Positions 43,884 to 53,144 of a stretch of DNA of 64,000 bases are shown here, one piece after another. The position numbers and the translations under genes are program-made. Source of the DNA: Limosilactobacillus mucosae DSM 13345. Its GTDB lineage: Bacteria > Bacillota > Bacilli > Lactobacillales > Lactobacillaceae. Position 1 is the stretch's first letter; the number at the start of each line of letters is the position of its first letter. The notes beneath the pieces are model-generated. The model ran no database searches, had not been told where the DNA came from, and was given only the letters and a program-made list of their open reading frames with translations. The stretch spans positions 1 through 64,000 of the forward strand of contig NZ_AZEQ01000001.1 of NCBI RefSeq assembly GCF_001436025.1. The letters run 5' to 3'.

Positions 43884-43889
43884 AAAGTA

Positions 43890-43917
43890 TTTACAAATCT
43901 AGAAAAAAGAGTATAGT
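43890..43917 (+). promoter_or_regulatory. Promoter of adhE
   Basis: TTTACA (43890-43895) and TATAGT (43912-43917) with 16-bp spacing, directly downstream of the Rex site. Confidence 0.65.
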
Positions 43918-43979
43918 AATAATTGTTCAAAGGATAACAAAGTTGTTGAAAAGTAATTAATCGAGAAGGAGCTAGTGCA

Positions 43980-46619
43980 ATGACAGTTAAAGCTAAAGCC
44001 ACTGTTAAGGCCACTGAAAAGCCTAAAGACAAGGAACAAACCGCTGAAGAACTGATTAACGGCTTGATTGATAAGAGTGAAAAAGCTCTTGATCAATTGC
44101 GCACATTTAGCCAAGAACAGGTTGACAAAATTTGCCAAAACCTTGCATTGGCCGCTGAAGAACATCATATGGATCTGGCTATTTCAGCCGCTGAAGAAAC
44201 TGGTCGTGGGGTAGCTGAAGACAAGGCTATCAAGAACATCTACGCCAGTGAATATATCTGGAACAACATCCGCAATGACAAGACGGTTGGCATTATCGAT
44301 GAAGATGATGAAAACCAAATGATTACGATTGCTGATCCACTGGGGGTAATTGCTGGGGTCGTACCAGTTACCAACCCCACGTCAACGGTTATCTTTAAGT
44401 CGATCATTGCCTTAAAGACGCGGAACACGATTATCTTCTCATTCCACCCACAGGCCTTTAAGTCATGTCTGAAGACTGGTCAGATCTTGGAAGCCGCTGC
44501 TGAAGCCGCTGGGGCGCCAAAAGACGTAATTCAATGGATTCCACAATGCAGTCGTGAAAATACGACGGCACTGCTGCAGAATCCTCGTATCGCCACGATT
44601 TTGGCTACTGGTGGCCCTGGACTGGTTAAGGCAGCCTACAGTTCTGGTAATCCTGCCTTGGGTGTTGGTCCTGGTAACGGTCCTGCCTACATTGAAAAGA
44701 GTGCCAACGTTGATCGTTCCATCTACGACATCGTATTATCAAAGACCTTTGACAATGGGATGATCTGTGCCACTGAAAACTCGGTTGTCATTGACGACGA
44801 AATCTACGACCAGGTTAAAGAAGCCTTTAAGAAGTGGAACTGCTACTTCTTGAAGCCAAGCGAGATTCCAACGTTTACCAATGGCTTTATTGATCCTGAT
44901 CGGCACCAGGTCCGTGGCCCGATTGCTGGTCGTTCTGCAAATGATATTGCTGAAATGTGTGGGCTGAAGAACGTTCCAGCTAATACCAAAGTACTGATTG
45001 CCGAGCTGGATGGGGTTGGCCCTAAGTATCCATTGTCAGCCGAAAAGCTTTCGCCAGTACTGACAATGTACCGTGCCAAGAGTCGTGAAGATGCATTCCG
45101 GATCTGTAGCGAACTGCTGGCCTACGGTGGTGAAGGTCACACGGCAGCCATCCATACCAACGATGATGAATTGATCAAGGAATACTCACTGAAGATGAAG
45201 GCTTCCCGAATCATCGTCAACTCGCCATCAGGTCTTGGTGGTATTGGTAATGTCTACAACAACATGACGCCATCATTTACGCTGGGGACGGGTTCATACG
45301 GCAGCAACTCGATCTCGCACAACGTTTCTGACTGGGATCTGCTGAACATTAAGAAGGTTGCTATGCGTCGTGATAATCCACAATGGGTACAGATTCCGCC
45401 AAAGGTCTACTTCCAGCGGAACTCACTGAAGTACCTGAAAGAAATTCCAAACATCAACAAGGCATTTATCGTTACCGGTCCAGGAATGGTTAAGCGCGGT
45501 TATATTCAGCGGGTTATTGACCAGCTGCGGCTGCGCAACAACCGGGTTCAATACGAGATCTTCTCCGATATCGAACCTGACCCATCAACGGATACGGTTG
45601 ACAAGGGTGTTGCCTGGATGAACGACTTCCAGCCAGACACGATCATCGCGCTGGGTGGTGGTTCGCCAATGGACGCTGCTAAGGCAATGTGGATGTTCTA
45701 TGAGCACCCAGACACGACTTGGAATGGGGTTCGGCAAAAGTACCTTGATATCCGTAAGCGGGCCTACAAGATCGGCCGGCCAAAGAAGGCACAATTTATC
45801 GGGATCCCTACGACTTCTGGTACCGGTTCTGAAGTTACGCCATTTGCGGTTATCACCAACTCCAAGACGCATGTCAAGTACCCACTGGCTGACTACGCTT
45901 TGACGCCGGACATCGCAATTGTCGACTCGCAATTCGTTGAATCCGTGCCAGCCAACACGACGGCCTGGACTGGTCTGGACGTCTTGACGCACGCTACGGA
46001 ATCATACGTTTCCGTAATGGCAACTGACTACACGCGTGGCTGGTCGCTGGAAGCCATCAAGGGCGTTATGGAAAATCTTGAGGCATCCGTCAAGGGCGAC
46101 AAGCTGGCCCGCAAGAAGATGCATGACAGCTCCACGATTGCTGGTCTGGCCTTTGCCAATGCCTTCTTGGGGATCACGCACTCTTTGGCTCACAAGATGG
46201 GTGGGGCCTTTGATCTGCCACACGGTCTGGTAATTGCGATTGCACTGCCACAAGTAATTCGTTTCAACGCTAAGCGGCCAACCAAGCTGGCAATGTGGCC
46301 ACATTACGAAGACTACCGTGCTGACAAGGACTATGCAGCGATTGCCCGTTTCTTAGGCTTGAAGGGCGATACGACTGAAGAGCTGGTTGAAGCATACGTA
46401 CAAAAGATTATCGAATTGGCTCATAAGTGTGGCGTAACGCTGAGCTTGAAAGCTAATGGCGTTAAGCGCGAAGACTTTGACAAGGTCGTTGATCAACTGG
46501 CCGTTCTGGCTTATGAAGACCAATGTACGACTGCTAACCCGGTTGAACCACTGGTCAGCCAGCTTAAGGAACTGTTGGAACGCTGCTACGAAGGCACTGG
46601 CGTCGAAACTGAAGAATAG
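43980..46619 (+). CDS. adhE: Bifunctional acetaldehyde-CoA/alcohol dehydrogenase
   Basis: The 879-residue enzyme reduces acetyl-CoA to acetaldehyde and ethanol, re-oxidising NADH. The N-terminal aldehyde-dehydrogenase domain (about 30-460) has nucleophile Cys263 in GMICATENSVV. The C-terminal iron-dependent alcohol dehydrogenase (about 475-870) has GGGSPMDAAKAMW, PTTSGTGSEVTPFAVI and the metal-binding His set in GITHSLAHKMGGAFDLPHG. Both domains are complete. Heterofermentative lactobacilli depend on it for redox balance, which fits the Rex and cre sites upstream. AAGGAG precedes the ATG. Confidence 0.97.
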   Translation: MTVKAKATVKATEKPKDKEQTAEELINGLIDKSEKALDQLRTFSQEQVDKICQNLALAAEEHHMDLAISAAEETGRGVAEDKAIKNIYASEYIWNNIRNDKTVGIIDEDDENQMITIADPLGVIAGVVPVTNPTSTVIFKSIIALKTRNTIIFSFHPQAFKSCLKTGQILEAAAEAAGAPKDVIQWIPQCSRENTTALLQNPRIATILATGGPGLVKAAYSSGNPALGVGPGNGPAYIEKSANVDRSIYDIVLSKTFDNGMICATENSVVIDDEIYDQVKEAFKKWNCYFLKPSEIPTFTNGFIDPDRHQVRGPIAGRSANDIAEMCGLKNVPANTKVLIAELDGVGPKYPLSAEKLSPVLTMYRAKSREDAFRICSELLAYGGEGHTAAIHTNDDELIKEYSLKMKASRIIVNSPSGLGGIGNVYNNMTPSFTLGTGSYGSNSISHNVSDWDLLNIKKVAMRRDNPQWVQIPPKVYFQRNSLKYLKEIPNINKAFIVTGPGMVKRGYIQRVIDQLRLRNNRVQYEIFSDIEPDPSTDTVDKGVAWMNDFQPDTIIALGGGSPMDAAKAMWMFYEHPDTTWNGVRQKYLDIRKRAYKIGRPKKAQFIGIPTTSGTGSEVTPFAVITNSKTHVKYPLADYALTPDIAIVDSQFVESVPANTTAWTGLDVLTHATESYVSVMATDYTRGWSLEAIKGVMENLEASVKGDKLARKKMHDSSTIAGLAFANAFLGITHSLAHKMGGAFDLPHGLVIAIALPQVIRFNAKRPTKLAMWPHYEDYRADKDYAAIARFLGLKGDTTEELVEAYVQKIIELAHKCGVTLSLKANGVKREDFDKVVDQLAVLAYEDQCTTANPVEPLVSQLKELLERCYEGTGVETEE

Positions 46620-46674
46620 GCTGTTGATTTCCAAGCACTCTCAATTAATCTTCTCAACTTAAAATCTCAACTTT

Positions 46675-46708
46675 AAAAGACGGTCGCGGATCCATGACCG
46701 TCTTTTTT
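46675..46708 (+). terminator. Terminator of adhE
   Basis: AAAAGACGGTC/GACCGTCTTTT perfect arms with a T run. Confidence 0.9.
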
Positions 46709-46738
46709 GATTTCAATTAAAAAAATATGAGAAAAAGG

Positions 46739-46767
46739 TTGACAATTTATTAAGAAGGATTTAGAGT
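46739..46767 (+). promoter_or_regulatory. Promoter of the brnQ T-box transcript
   Basis: TTGACA (46739-46744) and TAGAGT (46762-46767) with 17-bp spacing. Confidence 0.7.
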
Positions 46768-46773
46768 ATTAGA

Positions 46774-47060
46774 CAAGTTAATCAACGGAACAAAACACGA
46801 TGATCCGGAGAGTAAGGTTATGGTTGGCTGATCAGCGACCCCGATGAAGTGTGAGCGGGGACAGGAGCCATAACTGGAAAGTAGCCGGTGAGTGGCCGAT
46901 GCGACGTAAGAAGTGTCGGACGGGTGCGCCCGTGATCGCGCCAGCGTATGAACACGTACGCGTTAAGGCTTAATTGGCGACGATTAAGCAAAAAAAGGTG
47001 GTAACACGCGAAAGCGTCCTTTTCAAATCAGACCATGATTTGAAAAGGACGCTTTTATTT
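46774..47060 (+). promoter_or_regulatory. T-box leader of brnQ, probable tRNA-Val sensor
   Basis: Stem I has the AGTA bulge (46811-46814), the GTTATGG/CCATAAC helix and, opposite, GGAAA-GTA-GCCGG, giving specifier GTA (Val, 46881-46883). The T-box AAGGTGGTAACACGCG (46995-47010) exposes TGGT, complementary to an ACCA tRNA end. The terminator (47011-47030 paired with 47036-47055, then a T-rich tail) shares AAAGCGTCC with the antiterminator region. Uncharged tRNA should permit read-through into brnQ. Confidence 0.88.
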
Positions 47061-47133
47061 TCCGTTGATCACGAAATCTTAGCTAAGATCTCTTTTTAAA
47101 ATTCATTTGTTGATTGAAAGGGGATTGATTTTT

Positions 47134-48504
47134 ATGAATACGAATAAACTGACTTTCCGTAATGCTTTATTGATTGGATCATTAATTTTTGGGATGCTTT
47201 TTGGTGCCGGCAATCTGATCTTTCCGGTTCATTTGGGTCAGATGGCAGGGGCGCATTGGCTAAGCGCGGCTGGCGGCTTTTTGATGTCGGGGGTGCTGTT
47301 GCCGCTGATGGCGCTGCTGGCAATCAGCATTACGCGCTCCAATGGAATCTATGATCTGGCGCGTCCTAATGGTGCCTGGTATGCACTTATTTTTCTGATT
47401 TTGGTTCATGCAACGCTAGGACCTTTGTTCGCCACGCCACGGACGGCAACCGTTTCATATGCGATTGGTATTGCGCCACATCTTTCGGCCAGTGCCAACA
47501 CCTGGGGAACCTTGATCTATTCAGCAGCCTTCTTTGGCCTGACGTATTACTTCTCAACTCGGGAAGGACGAATCACTGACACGATCGGTAAAATGCTTAA
47601 TCCGCTGTTTTTAGGCTTGATGTTTATTATTTTCTTTATGGCATTTATCAGCCCCATGGGACATGCTGGTTCAGCTGCCATCACGGTTGCTTATCGTCAC
47701 GCTTCATTTACCAACGGCTTTTTGCAAGGCTACAACACAATGGACTGCTTGGCTTCTTTGGCCTTTGGGATTACGGTTATTACGGCGATCAAGGGATTGG
47801 GTATCAAGCGTCAGCGCGATATCTCCTGGGCAACGGCTAAGGGAGGAGCTTTGGGTATCATTGGTATTGCTCTGATCTACATTGCCTTGATCTGGCTTGG
47901 TGCTACCAGCCTGGCGCACTTTAAGATGGCTGATAACGGTGGTACGACTTTGGAACAGATTGCCAACTACTACCTGGGCACGGCAGGCGATGCAATCTTG
48001 GCAGTCTTGGCAACGACGACCTGCATGACCAGTGCAATGGGGCTGGTAGTTGCCTTTTCACAAGATTTCCACCGGCGTTTTCCTAAGATTTCCTACAAAG
48101 CCTTCCTGCGCTTCAACTGCGGTCTTTCATTCTTGGTTGCCAACCTGGGCTTGGATCAGATTATTGCCTGGTCAACGCCGATCTTGATGTTCTTGTACCC
48201 ATTGGCAATTACGCTGATCATCATGGGGATCATGTCGCCGCTCTTTAAAAATGATCCATTGGTTTACCGCATCACGACTGGCTTTACGCTGATTCCGGCT
48301 TTCTTTGACATGATGAACGCTACGCCGGCTATTTTGCATAATACGGCTGCCGTTCAAGCAATGATCAGCTTTGCGGCTAAATTCTTCCCATTCTTCGGTC
48401 TTGGCTTCGGCTGGCTTTCATTTGGCATTGCTGGCCTGGCACTGGGCTTGATCATTCACTTTGCTAAGGAACGGATGGCTTCACCGGCAATCAGTGAGGA
48501 CTAG
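47134..48504 (+). CDS. brnQ: Branched-chain amino-acid permease (LIVCS family)
   Basis: The 456-residue membrane protein has about twelve helices. Motifs typical of BrnQ are LIFGMLFGAGNLIFPVHLG at the N terminus, ATPRTATVSYAIG and a Na+/H+-coupled carrier core. It imports Val, Leu and Ile. ATG 47134 follows AAAGGGG by 10 nt. The T-box with a Val specifier ties its expression to valine supply. Confidence 0.95.
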   Translation: MNTNKLTFRNALLIGSLIFGMLFGAGNLIFPVHLGQMAGAHWLSAAGGFLMSGVLLPLMALLAISITRSNGIYDLARPNGAWYALIFLILVHATLGPLFATPRTATVSYAIGIAPHLSASANTWGTLIYSAAFFGLTYYFSTREGRITDTIGKMLNPLFLGLMFIIFFMAFISPMGHAGSAAITVAYRHASFTNGFLQGYNTMDCLASLAFGITVITAIKGLGIKRQRDISWATAKGGALGIIGIALIYIALIWLGATSLAHFKMADNGGTTLEQIANYYLGTAGDAILAVLATTTCMTSAMGLVVAFSQDFHRRFPKISYKAFLRFNCGLSFLVANLGLDQIIAWSTPILMFLYPLAITLIIMGIMSPLFKNDPLVYRITTGFTLIPAFFDMMNATPAILHNTAAVQAMISFAAKFFPFFGLGFGWLSFGIAGLALGLIIHFAKERMASPAISED

Positions 48505-48527
48505 GATTACTGAAATAGCAAGCAAAT

Positions 48528-48566
48528 AAAAACGTGCGGATGCAGTTGCATTACGCACGTTTTTTA
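48528..48566. terminator. Bidirectional terminator between brnQ and nrdF
   Basis: AAAAACGTGCG/CGCACGTTTTT perfect arms serve both convergent transcripts. Confidence 0.9.
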
Positions 48567-48570
48567 TATA

Positions 48571-49590
48571 TTAGTCTTTTTCGTTGATGTCTTTGCCGGC
48601 ATTAGGATCAGCAACATGGTAGTCGCTGTCATGCATGGCCTCAACCTCACCGAGTCGGTAGCCGTTGCCGACCTGACTGAAGAAGTCGTGGTTGGAGGTT
48701 GTCGTTGAAATACCGTTCATTACGACGGGATTGACATCACTGGCCGTATCTGGGAACAGCGGATCCTGTCCCAGATTCATCAAAGCTTTGTTGGCATTGT
48801 AGCGAATGAACGTCAAGACTTCATCGGTCCAGCCAACTTGGTCGTACAGCAGGTGAGTGTATTTTTCTTCATTATCATAGAGCTCGTATAAGAAGTTGTA
48901 CATCCAGTCTTTCATGTCCTGCTGCTGTTTTTCGGTCAGATCCTTCATGCCGACTTGGAACTTATAGCCGATGTAGGTTCCGTGAACTGATTCATCACGC
49001 AGGATCAGCTTGATGATTTCTGCCACGTTGTTAAGCTTATTGTGACCCAGGTAGTACAGTGGCGTGTAGAAGCCAGAGTAGAACAGGAACGTTTCCAAAA
49101 AGACGTTGGCAACTTTTTTCTTTAAAGGACTGACGCTTGGATCTAAGTAAAGATTGCCGATCCGTGTCGCCTTGCTTTGCAGATATTCTTCAGTATCAGA
49201 CCAGTCAAAGATCTCGCTGATTTCTTCAGGAGTGTTCAGCGTGGAAAAAATCGTGGAATAAGACTTGGCGTGGACCGATTCCATAAATTGAATATTGTTA
49301 AGCACGGCCGTTTCATGCTGAGTCTTAACGTTTTCTTTCAGGGCCGTCAAACCAGCTTCCGACTGCAGCGTATCCAAAAGCGTCAGGCCCCCAAATACGT
49401 GACCGACGACCCACTGGTGATCAGTATCAAGCTCTCGCCAATCATCCATATCGTTGGAAACCGGGATCCGGGTATCCAGCCAGAACTGTTCGGTTAGTTT
49501 TTCCCAGGTGGCTTTGTCGATCATATCAGAGACTTCATTCCAATTGATCGCCTGGTAGTTTTTAAGCGGTACAAAATTCTCAATCTTCAT
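48571..49590 (-). CDS. nrdF: Class Ib ribonucleotide reductase small (beta) subunit
   Basis: The 339-residue protein houses the dimetal-tyrosyl radical cofactor. Helices carry the ligands in ESVHAKSYSTIF and RDESVHGTYIGYKFQVG, and the C-terminal tail (AMHDSDYHVADPNAGKDINEKD region) is the docking peptide for NrdE. AAAGGAG precedes the ATG. Last gene of the nrdH-nrdE-nrdF operon. Confidence 0.96.
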   Translation of the reverse strand: MKIENFVPLKNYQAINWNEVSDMIDKATWEKLTEQFWLDTRIPVSNDMDDWRELDTDHQWVVGHVFGGLTLLDTLQSEAGLTALKENVKTQHETAVLNNIQFMESVHAKSYSTIFSTLNTPEEISEIFDWSDTEEYLQSKATRIGNLYLDPSVSPLKKKVANVFLETFLFYSGFYTPLYYLGHNKLNNVAEIIKLILRDESVHGTYIGYKFQVGMKDLTEKQQQDMKDWMYNFLYELYDNEEKYTHLLYDQVGWTDEVLTFIRYNANKALMNLGQDPLFPDTASDVNPVVMNGISTTTSNHDFFSQVGNGYRLGEVEAMHDSDYHVADPNAGKDINEKD

Positions 49591-49631
49591 TATTAAGTGG
49601 GGCTCCTTTAGTCTTTAATGATTCCAATAAG

Positions 49632-51803
49632 TTAGATAACGCAGCTTTCGCATTGGTTGGCACCGATCTCATCTTGATCATCGGTAAACGTCCGAATATA
49701 GTAGATGGATTTAATGCCTTTTTGATAAGCATAATGGCGCAGAATGTTTAAGTCACGCGTTGTCATCTTATCAGTTCGATTATTTTTCCATTCGTACATC
49801 CCGGCTGGAATCGTGGAACGCATAAACAGCGTCATCGCCAGTGATTGATCAATATGTTCCTGAGCAGCCGCATAGGTATCGATTACGCTGCGCATGTCGG
49901 TATCATAAGCCGACTTGTAGTATGGCATGGTATCGTTGCTGAGGTATGGTGCCGGGTAGTAGATCTTGCCAATCATTTTTTCCTGACGCTCTTCAATCCG
50001 ATTGATGATTGGGTGCAAGCTGGAAGTCGAGTCGCCAATATACGACGTCGATCCATTCGGGGCAACGGCTAAACGATAGGCGTTGTAGAGACCATCCTTT
50101 TGCACGGCTGCTTTGAGCTCCTGCCAGTCCTTGATACCAGGAATAAAGATGCCTTCAAACAGCTGCTTGACCGTTGCCGACTTAGGCCTCCAGTCTTGAC
50201 TGACGTATTTGTCGAAGTAGGAGCCATCTGCATACGTGCTCTTTTCAAATTCGGCAAACGTTTCATGACGTTCACGGGCAATGTCGTTGGAGGCTTTGAT
50301 CGTCCAATAGTTGAGCAGCATAAAGTAGACACTGGTAAATTCCAGGGCGACTGGCGAGCCATATTGAATGTGATGCTTGGCCAGGTAACCATGCAGTCCC
50401 ATGGCACCAAGACCGATTGCGTGAGCCATGTCGTTGCCGTGCTCGATTGATGGAACGACGTCAAGGTGCTCAATGTCGCTGATATGGGTCAGTCCCCGTA
50501 CCATGGCACTAACTGAGCGGCCAAAGTCTGGCGTTTCCATCATGTTGGCGATGTTGGTGGAGCCAAGGTTGCAAGAAACGTCGGTCCCCAGCTTGGCAAA
50601 CGTCTGATCATCGTTAACGATTGACGGCCGCTGAACCTGAGCAATTTCTGAACAAAGATTGCTCATTACGATCTTACCGTCAATTGGATTAGCACGGTTG
50701 ACGGTATCCAGATTGACGATGTATGGGTAGCCGGATTCCTGTTGCAGCTTGGAGATCTCATCTTCTAAGTCGCGAGCGTTGACTTTGTATTTGGTAATGG
50801 CGTCATTAGCGACCATGTTCTCATATTCATTGGTGATGTCGACGTACGAGAATGGCACGCCATAGATGCGCTCAACGTCATAAGGACTGAATAGATACAT
50901 CTCTTGATTGGCTTCTACCAGCTCGTAAAATTTATCGGGAACGGTAATCCCAAGCGAAAGCGTTTTGATTCGGATCTTTTCATCAGCATTTTCTTTCTTA
51001 GCAGACAAGAAGGCCACGATATCGGGATGAAAGACGCTTAGGTAGACTACGCCGGCCCCCTGCCGCTGACCCAGCTGATTTGAGTAGGAAAAAGAGTCCT
51101 CCAAAAGCTTCATGACTGGGACGACCCCACTGGCAGCACCTTTGATCTTTTTGATTGGTGCGCCTGCTTCACGGAGGTTGGAAAGATTGATGCCAACGCC
51201 ACCGCCGATCTTGGAAAGCTGCAGGGCAGAATTGATCGTCCGTCCGATTGAGTTCATATCATCGGTTGCCTGAATCTCAAAACAGGATACGAATTCGCCG
51301 CGCCGTTTGCGACCAGCATTTAAAAAGGTTGGCGTAGCTGGCTGATAGCGCTGGTGAATCAATTCATCGGCCAGCTGCATGGCCAGCTCCTCATTGCCGT
51401 CAGCCAAAAACAAGGCGTTCATGGCAACGCGATCAATGTAGTTTTCCAGGTAGTATTCCTTGTCGTTGGTTCGCAGGGCATACTGGGCGTAAAACTTGTA
51501 GGCTGCCATAAATGAATGAAAATGAAAATCCTGGGCCTTTAAAAAGTCGTAGAGCTCTTCGATGAATTCAAAGCGGTACTTGTGCATAAAGCCGGTTTCG
51601 ATATAATCGTTTGCCTCCAGCCAGTCATAGCGTTCCTTTAATGAAGCAAAGCGTTTGGTGTTGGGCAAAACGTTTTCTTTGATAAAATCAGTTAAGGCTT
51701 CATGATCCTTATCAAGTTGGATTTGACCATCTTTAGGAATGTTGAGTTCATTATTGAGGTCGTAGTATTTTACTTTGGTGAGGTCGATATCTGATAGTGC
51801 CAT
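49632..51803 (-). CDS. nrdE: Class Ib ribonucleotide reductase large (alpha) subunit
   Basis: The 723-residue catalytic subunit reduces ribonucleoside diphosphates. QPATPTFLNAGRKRRGEFVSCFEIQ includes one active-site Cys, and the NLCSEIAQVQRP loop holds the thiyl-radical Cys. The C-terminal NQCESCVI has the CxxC reduced by NrdH. The N-terminal ATP-cone is absent, as in class Ib. ATG 51803 follows AAAGGAG. Confidence 0.97.
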   Translation of the reverse strand: MALSDIDLTKVKYYDLNNELNIPKDGQIQLDKDHEALTDFIKENVLPNTKRFASLKERYDWLEANDYIETGFMHKYRFEFIEELYDFLKAQDFHFHSFMAAYKFYAQYALRTNDKEYYLENYIDRVAMNALFLADGNEELAMQLADELIHQRYQPATPTFLNAGRKRRGEFVSCFEIQATDDMNSIGRTINSALQLSKIGGGVGINLSNLREAGAPIKKIKGAASGVVPVMKLLEDSFSYSNQLGQRQGAGVVYLSVFHPDIVAFLSAKKENADEKIRIKTLSLGITVPDKFYELVEANQEMYLFSPYDVERIYGVPFSYVDITNEYENMVANDAITKYKVNARDLEDEISKLQQESGYPYIVNLDTVNRANPIDGKIVMSNLCSEIAQVQRPSIVNDDQTFAKLGTDVSCNLGSTNIANMMETPDFGRSVSAMVRGLTHISDIEHLDVVPSIEHGNDMAHAIGLGAMGLHGYLAKHHIQYGSPVALEFTSVYFMLLNYWTIKASNDIARERHETFAEFEKSTYADGSYFDKYVSQDWRPKSATVKQLFEGIFIPGIKDWQELKAAVQKDGLYNAYRLAVAPNGSTSYIGDSTSSLHPIINRIEERQEKMIGKIYYPAPYLSNDTMPYYKSAYDTDMRSVIDTYAAAQEHIDQSLAMTLFMRSTIPAGMYEWKNNRTDKMTTRDLNILRHYAYQKGIKSIYYIRTFTDDQDEIGANQCESCVI

Positions 51804-51891
51804 GGATAACTCCTTTTTCCAGTGCAATAAAAAGCGGGCATCGTGCAAAATGATTGAACGATCCCCGGGAATAACGCGGTATAATTGACAA

Positions 51892-52113
51892 CTAAGCCAA
51901 TTGCTTCAGCATGTCAGGACGGAAGCCAGTAAAGGATTGACCGTCAGGCAGCTTGATTACTGGCGTTGCCTTAAAACCGTCAGCTTTCAGTTGATCAACA
52001 TATTCTGGATGCTCGTCAATATTGTGTTCAACAAAGTCAACGTGGTGCTGCGTTAGAAACATTTTGGTCATCTTGCATTGAATACAGTTGTTTTTAGAGA
52101 AAACGGTAATCAT
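51892..52113 (-). CDS. nrdH: NrdH-type glutaredoxin-like electron donor
   Basis: The 73-residue redoxin has the active site CIQC (Cys10, Cys13) and the thioredoxin-reductase-binding end FTGFRPDMLKQLA. It re-reduces NrdE. ATG 52113 is chosen, about 10 nt after AAAGGGG; an in-frame TTG at 52122 lies too near that site. No nrdI is in this operon. Confidence 0.94.
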   Translation of the reverse strand: MITVFSKNNCIQCKMTKMFLTQHHVDFVEHNIDEHPEYVDQLKADGFKATPVIKLPDGQSFTGFRPDMLKQLA

Positions 52114-52154
52114 AAATCTCAATCCCCTTTAACTTTTCGTTGAATTAATGTTTT

Positions 52155-52182
52155 ATAGTATAGCGGGTTATGAAGAAATTAC
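52155..52182 (-). promoter_or_regulatory. Promoter of nrdHEF
   Basis: On minus, TTGTAA and TATACT are separated by 16 bp, about 45 nt before nrdH. Confidence 0.55.
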
Positions 52183-52190
52183 AAGCATTG

Positions 52191-52206
52191 ACATACTATA
52201 TAATGT
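52191..52206. promoter_or_regulatory. NrdR-box-like palindrome upstream of nrdH
   Basis: ACATACTATATAATGT matches about 12 of 16 positions of the NrdR box (ACACTATATATAGTGT type) just upstream of the nrd -35 box. A second box is not convincing. Confidence 0.4.
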
Positions 52207-52379
52207 ACGCTTACAAAACGTCAATACAACATGTAGTGGCTAAGCGATAAGGGATTGAGGTGCTGACGGCTGCGGCAAATTTTTTATTTTCAATGAAGAT
52301 TGCTTCATAACTCACGCGGTAGAAAAATCACAAAAACCATTATACACTGATTAATAATAATTGATAAGGGAGAAAAATT

Positions 52380-52868
52380 TTGCAACCGGAAGATTATATG
52401 GAAATGGCGCTGGCAGAAGCAAGACAGGCTGAATTGATGGATGAGGTACCGATTGGGGCCATCGTTGTCTATCATGGCAAGGTGATCGGTGCCGGTCATA
52501 ATATGCGGGAGAGATTTCAAAATGCAGCCTATCATGCCGAACTGCTGGCCATTATGGAAGCCTGCGAGTATCTGGGGAGCTGGCGACTGGAGGAATGTGA
52601 TCTGTACGTAACGCTGGAGCCGTGTATGATGTGCAGCGGTGCCATTATGAACTCACGAATTCGTACTTTATATTATGGAGCCAAAAATCCCAAAGCCGGC
52701 ACGGTCGAGAGTCTGTATCACCTGCTGAGCGATTCAAGATTCAATCATCAAGTTGAGATTAGATCAGGAATCAAAGAAAACGAGTGTCAGCAGCTGCTCA
52801 AACAATTTTTTAAACGGGTTCGCAAAGCACGTAAAGCCGCTAGAAAATCAGCTCAGCAAAAGAATTAA
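52380..52868 (+). CDS. tadA: tRNA-specific adenosine-34 deaminase
   Basis: The 162-residue zinc deaminase converts A34 to inosine in tRNA-Arg(ACG). The active site has HAE (His52, Glu54) and PCMMC (Cys82, Cys85). The basic C-terminal tail (KRVRKARKAARKSAQQKN) suits RNA binding. The start codon is TTG 52380, 9 nt after AAGGGAG. It precedes the SRP RNA and dnaX, the order known from Bacillus. Confidence 0.94.
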   Translation: MQPEDYMEMALAEARQAELMDEVPIGAIVVYHGKVIGAGHNMRERFQNAAYHAELLAIMEACEYLGSWRLEECDLYVTLEPCMMCSGAIMNSRIRTLYYGAKNPKAGTVESLYHLLSDSRFNHQVEIRSGIKENECQQLLKQFFKRVRKARKAARKSAQQKN

Positions 52869-52875
52869 CAGAAGA

Positions 52876-52905
52876 CTGGCATTTAGTTTTAAAATAGTGT
52901 AAGAT
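52876..52905 (+). promoter_or_regulatory. Promoter of the SRP RNA
   Basis: CTGGCA and TAAGAT with 18-bp spacing, about 7 nt before the inferred 5' end. Confidence 0.45.
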
Positions 52906-52911
52906 ATTATT

Positions 52912-53009
52912 TGCCGTAAGGTCATGGGGCAAGGTTGTGCCTACGAATCGTGTCAGGTCCGGAAGGAAGCAGCACTAAGTTCGCTACAGCTTGTGCCCCA
53001 TGTTTTTTT
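52912..53009 (+). ncRNA. ffs: Signal recognition particle RNA (small bacterial type)
   Basis: The conserved Ffh-binding tip GTCAGGTCCGGAAGGAAGCA is flanked by long pairing arms CATGGGGCAAG.../...CTTGTGCCCCATG (52923 to 53002), and a T run gives the terminator. Ends are approximate. Confidence 0.95.
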
Positions 53010-53144
53010 TATGAAGATTAACCGCTGTGTGGATCGTTTCGCACGGCTTTTTTTATGTACAAAATATTTTTTCAATCGAATTGCAACGATTTTACTAGTA
53101 TAATAACGATAATACGGATTTTTACCAGAAAGGAAGCAGTCAAG

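Larger units (their letters stand above)
43606..43889. other. Structured non-coding region upstream of adhE
   Basis: No gene is seen. It holds a perfect TAGCTCA-ATGG-TGAGCTA hairpin (43617-43634), a perfect AGGGATTAT/ATAATCCCT hairpin with GTTTT tail (43661-43690, terminator-like), a TATAAT at about 43774, and a 10-bp inverted repeat GACATTATAG (43827-43836)/CTATAATGTC (43852-43861). The last repeat contains TTGACA and TATAAT elements 22 bp apart and encloses a cre. Confidence 0.6.
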
